NCBI GenBank assembly: GCA_958496175.1 | Contig: OY292275.1 | Span: 12,462,001 to 12,526,000, forward strand | Length of the DNA: 64,000 nt | Source: Sisyra terminalis | Taxonomy: Eukaryota > Arthropoda > Insecta > Neuroptera > Sisyridae | Reading direction: 5' to 3' | In this document: positions 34,363 to 46,345 of the stretch, piece by piece | Numbering within the stretch: the stretch's first letter is position 1 | Layout of the letters: each line of letters begins with the position of its first letter | Translations under genes and position numbers: made by a program | The notes under the pieces: model-generated | What the model was told of the DNA's origin: nothing | The model's input: only the letters and a program-made list of their open reading frames with translations | The model's database searches: none

Positions 34363-34694
34363 CAGGGGTCTCCAAAAATTTTCGGTTTCTGGCGCTTTTA
34401 ATCAGAATTTTTCCGCGGCACCTAATATCAAATCTCAGGGCAAATCAATGCACAAAAAACCAACTTGCAATTGTCCCTTACACTAAATCGTAGCAAAGAC
34501 GCCACGTTTGGGTACTAAGGTTTCCCGTAAACACTCTTGCCATTGTATTTACTCAGATATAATCTATATTAGGAGTCGGGAACTTTTGTGGTTAAATTAA
34601 CCAAATCCTAATATAATTAGGAATCCATTATAATTTATAATGGAAGAGTTTTGGCGCCCTAGGGCGCCACGGCGCACAGTTTGGGAAAGTATTT
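34363..34694. mobile_element. hAT-type MITE remnant
   Basis: Left end CAGGGGTCTCCAAAAATTTTC with nearby GGCGC and GCGGCACC. The right end read in reverse complement is TTTCCCAAACTGTGCGCCGTG followed by GGCGCCCTAGGGCGCC, a well-known hAT subterminal layout. The last few bases of the right terminus have decayed and no target duplication is visible. Contains an AT palindrome CCATTATA...TATAATGG. Confidence 0.7.
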
Positions 34695-34957
34695 ACCTAT
34701 ACTATTTGTAATGAAGTCTATAATATAGACCATGTTATAGACTAGTCAACGTCTGCCGGGTTCTGTTGATGACCAATAAAATTTTCCTGGTATAATCAAA
34801 AACTATAAACTAAGAAAGTATAGACATTCGAAATCCACGATCTTTCTTTAATAATGTAATAACTTTAATATATTAATAACTAATTAAGATCATCCTTTTA
34901 TTTTTCTTCCCTTAACCACACTTAGTAGAGAATTTAAGAAAACAAAAATTTGTTACA

Positions 34958-35135
34958 AGCTTACTAGTGGTCGAGTGATCAAAATGACCACTCCAAAACT
35001 GGTAGGTTTTGGGTTTGATCCTTGTATCGAGAAAGTTTTCGATATTTCTCGATAACGAATTTTTATTAACCCTAGAGTCGCTAAAGACCTTATTAGTTAT
35101 ACCTTTCGGTAACTAACAATTAAAAAAACATTGTC
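34958..35135 (+). mobile_element. tRNA-derived SINE, copy 1
   Basis: Head TTACTAGTGGTCGAGTGATC resembles tRNA box A, and TGGGTTTGATCC resembles box B, both diverged. It is followed by a conserved SINE body: TCGATATTTCTCGATAACG, then AACCCTAGAGTCGCTAAAG, and a poly-A-like end. It matches 42071-42250 throughout in the same orientation. Confidence 0.8.
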
Positions 35136-35139
35136 TATT

Positions 35140-36815
35140 TTCGGAAGAATCGAAGATTTGAAGATCGAACTACTCTTTTGAAGTCACTCGCAGATTAGGG
35201 GTAAGCCTATTGCAAAAATAGAGGTAAAACTAATTTTTTTAAAGTCTATAGTCAAAGTAATTAAATTTTGGCTTTTCAATTTTTGAAGTTTTCTTTTTTA
35301 AATAAGTCTAATAATTCATAAACTCATTATTTATTCTTTAAAGTTTTTTAATCTGTGCCTTGTGTTCTTCAATTCTTTTAATTTCTCCACATTTTATTAA
35401 AAGTAGATTATAATCAATTGACATGTGATTTTTGTCAATCTGATATAAAAATCACCAAAAATCATTAAGTTTTTTACAATCTTGCCCGTCATATCCATCC
35501 AAACACAATCTCTTTTTTTATTTGGCTTGGATTTCGGCAAACTAAACCGCAATTTATTTTACTTTAGCTAAAACTTTTAAGCGACAAATTCCCTCAAGTA
35601 AAAAAATCGAGCTTTACGGCCAGATTTAAGCGATAGGCCTACAGATTTGTCACGAGAGATTATAATCTTTCTTTATTTCATACATTTTTTTTAGAGCCAA
35701 TTTTTTTATTTTATCACCAAACCTGAATTCAAGAATGTCCAACCGAGCGAACCAAAGAAAAATGTACTTTAACCATTGATAATCGGTTGGCTGGACAAAT
35801 TTGTGAAAAGTTTGCATTAGTTTTGAAATAAATTAAGAAACTTTCAATGTTGTATTTTTTGAATATAAGTAGATTTAAAAAAATATACGTTAATTGTATA
35901 AGCTATAAATGTTATTGTTATATCGCTATGGAATATAAATTTAAATGTGTGTCTGAAGTAAGTTTTAATGAAAGTTTTTAATGAACTTTGAAAATATTTG
36001 AGACAAATGGCGTTGGCTTGGTAGGATTTGAGTTTGGATATTGTAAAAACAAGGCAAACATTTGTTCAAATGTAACGGCAAAACTTTCATCTTATTAAAA
36101 CATAAACTTGTGCAAATAGTTGAACTAGAAAAACCGAAGAAAATTGAGGAAAAAAAATGCGAATAATTTATGAGGTGGTGAAAGTGTTTGGTTTGGCGAA
36201 AAATCAATTTTGAATGAAATGGTTAGGAAAATTGCGTTGGCCACGTTGTTGGTGGAGGACTTTTTTTCGAACCCTCTTCCTAAAACTAACAAGCTTCATC
36301 TAATCAGGCTTTCTGAAATCTATGAGAGGTTTATCTGAGGTGATGTCAACTGTCAAACTGCGTCCCGAGGCTATTTGCGTCCCGAGGGAAAGCCTTCAGA
36401 ACGGCCAGCCTGTGGTTTATTCAACGTGACAAAATAATCCGAGATCAACTCTCCGAGTCCTCGGTCGCATAATCTCAACATTTTTCATTAAAGCCCCGCC
36501 GGGTATCAATCTGCAATGCAAGTTTGATGCATTTTTCACATTTGTTCAACTATCAATTTCAAACCCTATTCCCTTCAACTCGCTTAAATTAATCAAATAA
36601 CTTAGTGATTATTTTTTTTTCTAGTTTAGTTTTTGTACCATAAATTTAAGAAAGTGTTATAATTATTGAGAGTATTCGACAGAAATATCCATTTCGACCA
36701 TTTTAAGTTTGATGCTATGTATCTATTTTGCATATCTCAAAAATCGTAAGTCGTGGAATGCTGTAACGTTGTATTTAGTCTTGGTATAATATTTAATTGT
36801 AATATTTCGCGATTT
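35140..36815. other. Non-coding stretch
   Basis: AT-rich except for 36290-36500, a locally balanced block with a GCGTCCCGAG direct repeat and a 35-codon open frame (36322-36429). No gene recognised. Confidence 0.4.
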
Positions 36816-36821
36816 GGTTAA

Positions 36822-37099
36822 CCCTTAAATAGGCGCATGGGGTCAAGACAATTTCATACGTAAAAATAAATGTGAAGTTTATGATTAGAAGATTAGAAGT
36901 TTTGTTATTTTTGTAATTATTTTAAATACAAGTTATGTTTTTGTTTCCAAAAGTCAATTACAATAAAAAATGTTAGTATTTTTGATAATACAAAGTATAT
37001 TTTATTTGATTTTAACATTACTTTTTGATTATTTTTTTGGGGTCACTATAGACCCCATGCGACTAATTGTGTGACTTTCTTAATGCGCCTAACTAAGGG
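36822..37099. mobile_element. 278-bp piggyBac-like MITE with TTAA target site
   Basis: Ends CCCTTAAATAGGCGCATG and (reverse complement) CCCTTAGTTAGGCGCATTA, immediately flanked by TTAA on both sides (36818-36821 and 37100-37103). TTAA duplication with CCC-initial inverted repeats is the piggyBac superfamily signature. GCATGGGGTC also occurs inverted in the two subterminal regions, and GGGGTCACTATAGACCCC forms a hairpin near the right end. Non-coding interior. Confidence 0.88.
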
Positions 37100-37103
37100 T
37101 TAA

Positions 37104-38560
37104 TATCGATTGAAAGACAGTACCTATTATGCAAATTTGGAAATAGACAAATTTTTCTTAAAATTTTCATAGAACACATTCATAGTAATTGTATATTATT
37201 TGTATTGGTATACTTTATGCATACACAAAAACTAAAGCAAAATTGTTGAAATAATAAATTGTATTTAAGACAAAGATCCAAAAATCAGCAATGAAAAAAG
37301 TGTGAATTGTTTGTGATGAAAGTAAAATTATTACAAAATTTAACAAAATTTTAAGCAAATGAGATTTCGTTTACAATAAGCAATTTAATTTTTTAACCAA
37401 AACATTAAACGAATCCTGTAATTTTACACTAAGTTTAACGTCAAAACAAAATTAATATTTTTACTTAATGAAGTATAGCAAACATGTTTGCTAGACTATA
37501 AGGAAGTCATGCGATCTATGTGCACATCTAATTTTTTTGCCTTTTTTCGTTGCCGTTGCTGTAGAAATATTTTCGAGAAGCTTGTTTTCTCGAATTTGTA
37601 AACTGGAAACTTGTTTCTTAGCGAAGTGCATAAGGTTAACCCCAAGGGAAACAGATGCGGTGCACTTGTTGAGTATTCACCAGAAGCGTATTCGATAATA
37701 CTGCAATTTTTCTAAAGTTAACGTTCGGATCATTGAAATTCCTCATTTTTTTCCACCATTGAATTTCAAACCAATGTTCCACATTGAAGAAAACGTTATT
37801 TTACTGCAACGAAACAAAGCAGAAAAATCGAGTAGAAGCAATCGAGTAAAATATTTGTTTATTTTTTCCTTTGGAAAAAAGTAAGGATTGGTTTTTATAG
37901 TGTGTTGGGGTGCCGAATGATCAGAAAAAACTACCTTAAAGTAAATTCAAATTTATTTTTTTTTGCGTTCTAGCAAAAAGCACATATATTGTAAGTAATA
38001 TATTTACCAACGGTCAGTTCACCGAAAAAGGAAAATTCCAAAAATTACGCGACTGACGAAAAACCTGTCATTTTTTACGATGAAAGCTTTGTTCATTTTA
38101 AGAACAAATACTAATAATGTAAAATATTACATAAATTGTTTCTTTTTAGAATTTAAAATTGTTCCTTTTTAGGGTTTTCCCGGTGAAAAATATGCAAGAG
38201 CAGGATTATTTTATGGTCGAGCATTTTCTTTGCACAGGGCAGGAGTCTGAAAATTGCGATTTGCGATCCGCTTGCGGCTCAATACTTGAGATTCTCAAGT
38301 AGTTTAATAGTTCATATTGAAAAATTAACTACAATATTGTAATTACTAAATTTTTTGGCGATTTTCCCTCTTTTTTAAAACTATACAGTATGATACAAAT
38401 AGTACAACGGGAAAGGTTTCATTAAAATTTTCTTTTTATTAATCTTGTAATTACAAAGAGCATGAATCTCGTACTATAAGGATACTTGTCCCATATTTTA
38501 TGATCATATGATAGATGTTCTATATCCAATATCATCAATAGTTTTTTTGGTTTTATATGA
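37104..38560. other. AT-rich non-coding stretch
   Basis: No gene recognised. A G/C-richer patch at 38230-38290 (CAGGGCAGGAGTCTG start) may be a single hAT-like end; no partner found. Confidence 0.4.
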
Positions 38561-38570
38561 GCAAATTCTT

Positions 38571-39212
38571 CTATAATGTCAAAGAAAACAGGCATTCTAT
38601 GTGAAAAATTTGATTTGATAAATAAATTAACGAAATAGCTAGAATAAACGATCCACTGCGATTGTAGGATCCTTGAAGGTTCATTATCGCTGTATAGTTG
38701 GCAAAAGTACCTATCAAAGTTTCGTTGGGTAGATAAGCAGTGAATAGTAGATGAATAGTAGGACCCAGAACACTACCTTGGGGTACATCTGAATTAAAAG
38801 AATAAAAATTGGAAGTATTTTCGTTTATTTTTGTTCTGATTTGATGATTTGCTGCGTAAGTCTGCACTGTCATGAAATTAGTGGGAAGACATTTATTTTT
38901 TATTTTTTAAAGCGGTCATCAGGACATACCTTATCTAAGGCTAGGTTAATGTCCATGAAGATTGAAGGGTAATGATATTTGTTTTCCCTTGCTTCGTTTA
39001 TAATGTGCACTACTCTATGGCATTGTTGGATTGTGGAATGCTTGTGTCTTAATCCAAACTGGTGGTTGAAAATTTGCACCATTATTGGAACGAATTTCAA
39101 CAGCAGGAATTTTTCAACGACTTTGGAAACGATGGAAAGGAAACTTATTGGTCGATTTGAGGAAACGATGTTTGGATTTTTTCTGGCTTTAGGAGTTTTA
39201 AATACGAATCAT
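38571..39212 (-). pseudogene. Jockey-clade LINE reverse transcriptase fragment, dead
   Basis: On the minus strand the RT fingers and palm are readable: PKARKNPNIVSSNRPISFLS (family PKPGKxPxxxSSYRPISLL), SKVVEKFLLLK, HQFGLRHKHSTIQQCHRVV, ENKYHYPSIFMDINLALDKV (family AVFLDIxxAFDKVW), then in another frame VQTYAANHQIRTKIN, DVPQGSVLGP, and TFANYTAIM. The last should be FADDTA, the catalytic aspartate pair; here it is FANY, so the enzyme is inactive. A frameshift with small loss lies between about 38873 and 38900. Sequence before the fingers and after the palm is missing: about 210 codons remain of a ~900-residue polyprotein. The order and motif spellings are those of insect Jockey elements. The 84-codon plus-strand frame at 38979 is antisense. 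Confidence 0.93.
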
Positions 39213-39219
39213 TATTACT

Positions 39220-40490
39220 ACTTGTGGTACTGAAATACTGTTACATAATATTAAGTAAGGAAACAAATATTAGTTAGGGTTGAAATATAAGCAACTTAAA
39301 TATTATTGACTATATATTTCAGAAAAATACCATATCCTTGGATTGGAAAATGGACCAATTTTTTGTATTTGCTAAGTTTTCTTATATTTTTATACAAAAG
39401 ATCATGGTTTTTATTTATTTAAATAACGAATTGTAAGGACTGATTAAATGATATGGGCTTTTTCGTTTTTTCGTCGCCAAAATTTTAAAATCATGGTCTT
39501 TCTCCACAGTAGGCATCTATCTTTTGTAGAATTTTCACTACGATTCTTCTATATAAACAAATAGTGCACACCTTATATTCAAATACTTACAAAATATCGT
39601 AGGTGGAAGATCAAAGTTCTTAGATACAAGTGGTGAATTACAAGTAAATATTTAATTATTTAGAAACATAAGTTTTTCAAAAAAAAAAAAAAAAAAATCC
39701 AGGAATTGCTTTACAGGCACTTCCTTTAATTCTCGAACCATGTTCGAGAAAATTCAAGCGACATGCAGGGATGCTCTTGCTATTTAACTTTACTAAAGAA
39801 GTGCCATGTTTTACGATAGCTACCGGTAAATTAATAAACAATCGAAAAAATATGATCTTATCAATATTTTTTTCTATTTAACTTATATTCTGATTTTGTC
39901 TTAGTTTATTCAAGTTATAGATTAAGGGATGATTTTTCCAAAAAGATATAAGTAAGTGTAACGCAAAAACTAAGAAGAAAAACCATTGATTTATGTTCCT
40001 TTCTCTATGTCATTTCTCGTATATTTCTAGTTTCTACGTTTTTATTGTAAAGTGCAATAAAATTCATTTCATATCATACATTGTATTTAATAACCGTATT
40101 ACTCAATTAATTATATTATAGATGAAAGGAAAAAAATATTTAAATGCTACATTAGTTTATGTTTGACTGCTTGTCAGTCATTCAGTAATATATTATAACG
40201 ATTTAACGAAACCGAAGTCAAATAAAATGATTAATAACATTGAAACTAAAAACCGGTTTTCAGCGATTTTTTTTATAATTTATTACGAGATATTGATCAT
40301 CAATTGATGTTTATTTTTAACTGGCGATAGTTAATCAATTTAAAATAAATAAAAACAAGCTCATCTGGTTTAAATTTGAAAATTTTGTAAATGGAAGTGA
40401 TTTCTTTTTTTAATTTAAATTTTGTTTCTGGAAACAGTTAATTGAAATTTCGTGAATAAAGCCACAAATGCAGCAATTGGTATTGGCGAG
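39220..40490. other. AT-rich non-coding stretch
   Basis: Nothing recognised; includes a 19-nt poly-A at 39679-39697. Confidence 0.5.
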
Positions 40491-40499
40491 GTGTATGTT

Positions 40500-41065
40500 G
40501 ATATGATCATTCAATTTTCGTGGCTACGGTAGGTTATATGAGAATATCGTATAAAGTCCGCTCTAAAATCCGGCGTATTAAGTTGAATCTTCTAATTCAA
40601 CAGAGTGCTTATTAATAACACAATAAAAGCGTGCATTTGACAAGTTGAACCCTGATGAACGAAATCCCATTGTATCCATTGTTCCTTTTCCGCTATCCGA
40701 AAATCCCCTTTATGTTATTACCTATCGGATGTCGCTATGTCGCCATGCCACACGTCCAACCCCCAATTTCATTTGGATATTTTCAATGGAACGATATTGA
40801 GAAAAGCTCGACTTTATGTCGCAGATCAATCAGCTATAAAATGTAGCACAGTGAGCTGAAAGTGGCTCTCTGTGTCTATGGAAATTAATTCGATATCGAC
40901 AATGTTGCATCGCATCGCTGAATGAGTTTACGGTCGTGGGATATTTGCGAACGTAACATGTGACTTTTGTATTGTGATTTGCGTTATCCAATATTCGAGA
41001 ATATATTAATTGAATATTCGCGATGCAAGCGACAGATAGTTGCACATTTGTGCACACGTATGAAG
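40500..41065 (+). other. Higher-complexity block ending in a consensus splice donor
   Basis: A less AT-biased, CpG-containing block that ends GTATGAAG|GTGAGTGTT, a consensus 5' splice site at 41065/41066. It could be a non-coding or 5' UTR first exon, or regulatory DNA with a chance donor. No acceptor or promoter element (TATA, Inr) was convincingly placed. ATG frames of 63 codons (plus) and 75 codons (minus) overlap on opposite strands, so neither is favoured. Confidence 0.25.
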
Positions 41066-41069
41066 GTGA

Positions 41070-42065
41070 GTGTTGAGTGCCAATATGAAATGTTATCTTC
41101 GAGTAAATTTCAGAATTGTAATATCAGAACGTTTAGGTATATGTAAATGGATCTTATTTGTCGTTATTGTAATTGGTGCTTGAACCTTTTAGATACTTTG
41201 AGAGATGCTCTAAATTTGGGAATTTATATTTTTCTTAAATCTCTACAAATTTATTGCATACATTTTTTTTTATCAAAAAAAAGCGTTTATTTTTAAATTC
41301 ATATATAATATATAATATAATAATTCATATGTTTAAAAATAAGTGAGATCTGATAATGAAAAAAAAAATCAAACAAATAAGAAATAGTCTATTTCAAATT
41401 CTGAGTTTTCTTATAAATCGATGAATTTCCCTAAGCTGTTAGTAACCATCAAACTTCTAGATATCGATTTTGAAATTCTTTCAAAGTCTTTAATTCGGGT
41501 GGTAATTAGAAAGATTTTTAATTACCCTCAGGAACCCATTACCTCCGAAATCTAGTGTTTTAAAAAATAACAGAAAAAAATAATAATATAAAAAATAACT
41601 AAGTGACATCAATTCGTATTAGTTACATAATGGGAGTTAAAATTGTTGAGGACTTTTCACGTAGCGAAGGAATGGAAATTTCATGAAATCGTACTAGATT
41701 GTCCGTCTAACTCTTTTTTATACACATAAGCTTATGTGGTTACAGTGAGTTAACGAGAGTATTTTCCGAATAGAGTATAAAACATATAGTTGAAAGTTAT
41801 TGAAATTATTCCTTGTCGTTTTTTTAAGTTTTGTGGATACCACACATTTAATATCTGTAGTATTACATCCTCTAGTCGTCCTTCTTAATTATGTCGATTT
41901 CTAAGGATTAATATTGGCCACTAGAAACATCCTCTGCTATTATAAGGCAAACTTTCTCAGAATCTCAAAAAATCCATAAAAATCCTAAGAATTTGACATC
42001 GAAATATTTCGGAGGAAAGAATTTAAAAACTTTTATTTAATCCTCAATGGACCAAATAATATCTA
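41070..42065. other. AT-rich non-coding stretch
   Basis: Nothing recognised. Confidence 0.5.
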
Positions 42066-42070
42066 TAAAA

Positions 42071-42250
42071 AGCCTACTGGTAGCCGAGTTGTCTAGGTGA
42101 CCGCTCCAAAACTAGTAGGTAGTAGGTTCGATCCTCGTACCGTGCAAATTTTCAATATTTCTCGATAACGGATTTAATTAATCCTAGAGCCGCTAAAGGA
42201 CCCTAGTAGTTATAAAGCTATGGTAAATAACATTTAAAAAAATTATCTAT
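42071..42250 (+). mobile_element. tRNA-derived SINE, copy 2
   Basis: The better preserved copy. GGTAGCCGAGTTGTCTAGG matches a tRNA box A region, and GGTTCGATCC matches box B (GGTTCGANTCC) about 45 nt later, the RNA polymerase III internal promoter. The body TTTCTCGATAACGGATT, then CCTAGAGCCGCTAAAGGA, matches 34958-35135. It runs directly into the LINE fragment that follows. The parental tRNA looks like a class with the GCCGAGT D-arm (Ser/Leu type); this is inference. Confidence 0.87.
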
Positions 42251-42254
42251 AAAG

Positions 42255-42525
42255 AAGAGAATGTCTGGGTACTTCAGCCACGTCATGCGTAACGACATAT
42301 ACGACTTCCTCCAGCTTATCATTCAGGGTCGGATTGAAGGCAAAAAAGCTTCGGGAAGAAAAAGGACATCCAGGCTAGCCAACTTTAGACGGTGGTTCGG
42401 AAAAAGCACTAGAGGACTCCATCAAAAATCTCTGTCTCAAAAATCAAAAAAATTACCATAATGATTTCCAATCTTCATCGTTGAAGGGGCACCAAAAGAA
42501 AAGAAAGAAGAAGAAGACCTTATGG
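42255..42525 (+). pseudogene. LINE ORF2 C-terminal fragment with GAA-rich 3' end
   Basis: The open frame GYFSHVMRNDIYDFLQLII, then QGRIEGKKASGRKRTSRLAN, then FRRWFGKS is the widely shared C-terminal tail of a LINE ORF2 (family pattern FGHVMRxDxYxLLxLIxQGKIEGKRxxGRRxxSWLxNLRxWxG). It follows the reverse transcriptase in the intact element; that part is absent, so this is a 5'-truncated insertion. The ATG at 42261 is internal. After the stop comes TTCATCGTTGAAGGGGCACC and then AAG/GAAGAAGAAG, a simple-repeat 3' terminus typical of LINE integration. Which LINE clade is meant cannot be settled from the tail alone. Confidence 0.8.
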
Positions 42526-42529
42526 CCAT

Positions 42530-44125
42530 GATTTAAAAATAGTTTAACAATTTTTAAAACTAATACCAAAGCATAGTGAAGTTGTTCATTTTTAACTCTA
42601 TTTGATAAAATCTTTCAATTAATTAAATCATCCAATTAAAAACAAAAAAAATCGGGAACTCAATATGCTTAAGACGAGCTTTTATTGGCTCGGCATTAAA
42701 ATAACGTCACCATACGAAACTTTGAAATTTCCTGGACGTTGTCTTATAGCAAATGTAGTTAAACATAAAGGGAAATATTGTTTAAGCCGTTAAAAAATTA
42801 TGTAAATAATTAAAACCATTTACTACCAACACAACTTCTATTCTTTAGGAACAAATTGAAAATAATTTTTAGGGTTTAAAAATAATTTTCATGGCGAAAA
42901 ATGTCGAAAATTATGTAAATTATTACTGTTTTTTTTTTGGTAACCGCTCAATAAACTGTTTATATCTCGATTTTAATACGTGAACTGTGACGTCACAGAA
43001 GACCCATAGGCACATCTTTCGTTTTCGGACTCATTTTCTCATTAAAATTAAAACTTTTTTTCTGCCTTAATATGAGTCTTTCAAAACTAAAAATTGTTTT
43101 TTCTCAAATTAATTATGCTTTTAATCGATTGAAAAAAAAATTGAATATGGTCTATTGTTACTAGTGAAAGTTTCCAAGTTTGTAAAGTGGTTTAAAAGTC
43201 ACTGAAGCTAATAAGTTTAAAAGGAAGAAAGAGGAAGTAATTTCTTCAATATCAAAAAGAATATTGATAATTTCATTAAAATTTACAACAAAAAAAATTA
43301 TAGTTTGAATAAGACTCAAATATTGAACGAAAGTAGGTACAATAAATCATTTCTTTAAAGAAAATACAAAGGAATCAAAGATGAAACTTGTAGATATTGG
43401 TAGAAAAACCTTTAACTTATAAATTTTAATTTTTTACTTAAAAACCATTGCTGATATGATATAGTTGTAAAATTGTTTCATTTACTTGAGAATATTCTAT
43501 AGCAATAAATTTTGAAGGCTGTAACAAGAGTTTATAGACTTTGTCAAACTATTTTTTTATGATGTTGACTTCATCAAAGACTACCTCTAGGTATAAACCA
43601 AATTTAAAGTTGTCAAGGCTCTTAGAACTTTAAAACTTTAATGATCATTGACTGAGTGTTCAAATAACGAAAATTTAAGGTCTTGTATTTATTGAACTAA
43701 TGAAGATAAAAGAGGTAAACTTTCAAGTCGGTCTCACTTTGCACTCTAAACCAATTTGAAAAATAATTTTCCCGAACAATTTTCAATTGTCCTGGTTTTT
43801 ATCCATGCATGAAATCTACATGATTTGAACCTTGAAAAAGGAAATATTTTTTAGAAACTTTTTAAAGTGTACGTTAAAGAACACTTTTGAAAAAAAAATG
43901 GATTTTTTTTTCATTTGATGAGAGGAACATCCCCTTTAAAAATAAATGAAGAGAAATTACAGATTTCTTTTTTTTTTATTATTTTTCTGTGATAAATAAA
44001 TGGAGATAATTCTTGGTTTTGGTTCGTCAACCTACACGACTATAGTCTTCTCCAGCCAGTATTACAAGTGTAGTCGGTTCAGATTTTGAGTTATGACCCT
44101 AATGTGCATGTTGGTAATAGGAAGA
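42530..44125. other. AT-rich non-coding stretch
   Basis: Nothing recognised. Confidence 0.55.
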
Positions 44126-44128
44126 TAT

Positions 44129-44160
44129 GTACAGTACCACTCAAAAGCAAAACTCGGACA
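44129..44160 (+). mobile_element. Single Tc1-like terminus
   Basis: TACAGTACCACTCAAAAGC and AAAACTCGGACA match the usual start of Tc1-like elements (TACAGTRCCNNTCAAAAGTATTCGGACA), with TA at the boundary. No opposite end or transposase was found within the next few kb. Confidence 0.45.
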
Positions 44161-44164
44161 ATTC

Positions 44165-45190
44165 AATTAAAGCATGTAACATCTTCGAAAAGAACCGTTT
44201 CACTCAAAATAAACGTTTCGCATTTCATTTAAAAAAAATCAAGACGATCGATTGATCTTTTTTTTTTCTCTGTTAATTTTACTTTTTGATTTTTATGGCT
44301 GCTAGAAGAGGTTTTATGTGGGCAAAGGAGTAATGCAGGAACGACGAGTTGTAGTATGTTTCCATGTAGATTTCCAATCAGCGGTCCCCGACCCTGTTTT
44401 CTCCACGTCTTGACTGGAACCGTGGCTAATCGAAATGATTGCTATGTGTGCGGAACGAAGTTGTTCAATAGCTGATAGTAATATACAATCGAAGAACAAA
44501 GTTGGTCTTTTCATTCGACCTTCCTTTCAACATGCAAAGATACATTTATTCATAATTTGACGGGGATGTAGCATAAATATTTAACACTGGTGGCAGTCGT
44601 TTGAGCGACCAACATAATCAAACTGCCTTAATCCCTAATCAATTTGCTTATTTATGAGCCCACAGGCCTCTAATTGAGAACTAGTTGAATTAATCACATG
44701 ACAAGACCTCGTGTTATAATAAACCTGTGCTTTGATTATTAAAATTTTTGATTTACTAGACGAGACACGAAGTGGAAGCGTACGGACGTGATTGTAGAAA
44801 AGGTTCATAGCTCCAAGATGTGAGCTTCAACATTCTTTTCTACGAATTGCTTTGTTAATTAATTTATGAGATGATATATCATAGTCAAGTTAAAATTTAT
44901 AATGGGAAGAGAAAATAAACGTAGACTTGTAAGTGTTGACTTGATACAATTCTCGATTTGCAAATTTCAACTTCCTGCACAACTGTTAATGTAATGTAGT
45001 AGGTTGTTTAAGGTACATGCATTCCTAGTTTCAAATCAGGATGATTAGTCAATATATCACACATCAAATAAATAAAAATATAGGAAAAAAGTCCAATATT
45101 TTTCAATATATTTTTTTGACTTCAATAAACCTTCATTGTATTAACTTCAACAACAAAGTTTATTCTTCTAAGCTAAATTAATTTATTATC
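44165..45190. other. Non-coding stretch
   Basis: 44320-44720 is less AT-biased; a 66-codon minus frame there shows no motif. Nothing else supported. Confidence 0.45.
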
Positions 45191-45192
45191 AA

Positions 45193-46343
45193 AACTAGTA
45201 GATGCCCGTTGCATTCGCAACTAAAGGTTTCATCGCAATAAAATGTTTAATTTGAGATAATGTAGACTTAATCAACAATCGAAATTTTCAATTTAATAAT
45301 CAAAGTGTTGTTAATTTAAAAAAAAAATTTATATAAAATTATATTAAGAAATAAAATATAAGTGTCATTTTAATACCATTTTAATAAAAACTTTTTAAAT
45401 AACGTCATTTCACTAAAGTAGTATGAAAGTTTAATACTTATGTAGTACTTATACCAAATAGGCGATTTTAAATTTTGGTTTGTTTTTCAACAATCAAACT
45501 TTTTAAAATTTATTTTTTTATGAAACAATGGTTGTGATCTGGAGTAATTATATATTCGGCTGAAAAGCATTAAGGTAGCAATTTTTTGCCATATATTTCA
45601 CTGTCAATTTAAATATAAAATCTTCAATACTAACTTTTTTTCGGTACTTAGAACAATTTGAAAACCAATTATTGATGAAAATAAATAAAATATTCGAATT
45701 TACTTCCACGCTTTCCACCTATTTCCAACAATTTTGTATGTACCACGTCCAAATGTGCGAAATCGAATAGCTTTTTAATCATTTTAACTAACATAAAGGT
45801 CATTATTTTTTTTCGTTTTACATGGTATTTTCAAATATAAGTGCACATTTCTGTCGATGAAATTTAGAAAGTGTTTTCCTTATAAGATGCAGATATATAA
45901 TAAGAAAAGATTTTTGAAAATTTCTCCCCTAAAAGAGTGAAAAACGGTAGCAAAGTTTGTAAGGGATAACGTTTAATAAACAATCGAAATTTCAAATTTA
46001 ATAATCAATCACAGTCCGTTAAAAGTGAAACGTTATTACTGCTTAATATAAAACAAAGTTGATTTATTATTAGAAACAAAAACTTAGAGTCTGCTTATAA
46101 ATTTAAACTCTGATAAGTAGATATATCTGAAAAGGTTAAGTTAAGTTTATAAATGAGCATTATGTTTTTTGGCTTTCACATATTGTAAATCTGAAAATTC
46201 AAAATACGTATTCACAAATAAATACATTTGTGAGTGAGTATCCTTTCCAACGTTTTGAATGCGTAAGTGGGGATAACAGAGCGCATGGGTATAGCCTATT
46301 CTGGACGGACGCACGGCAAGATAGTCAATTTATATATAAGGTA
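45193..46343 (+). mobile_element. Probable interspersed element of unknown class
   Basis: It begins ACTAGTAGATGCCCGTTGCATTCGCAAC (a hairpin GTTGCATTCGCAAC sits in the head) and ends GAGCGCATGGGTATAGCC, then GGACGGACGCACGG, then TTATATATAAGG. These head and tail styles recur in interspersed repeats of many invertebrate genomes as I recall them. An internal ~38-bp direct repeat (AANCAATCGAAATTTTCAATTTAATAATCA) lies near 45274 and 45974. No open reading frame. Boundaries and class are tentative. Confidence 0.4.
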
Positions 46344-46345
46344 TT

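Noticed and set aside
42071..42145. Functional tRNA gene
   Set aside because: Box A and box B are present, but the acceptor stem and anticodon arm do not fold as a tRNA, and the sequence continues into a SINE body shared with another copy.
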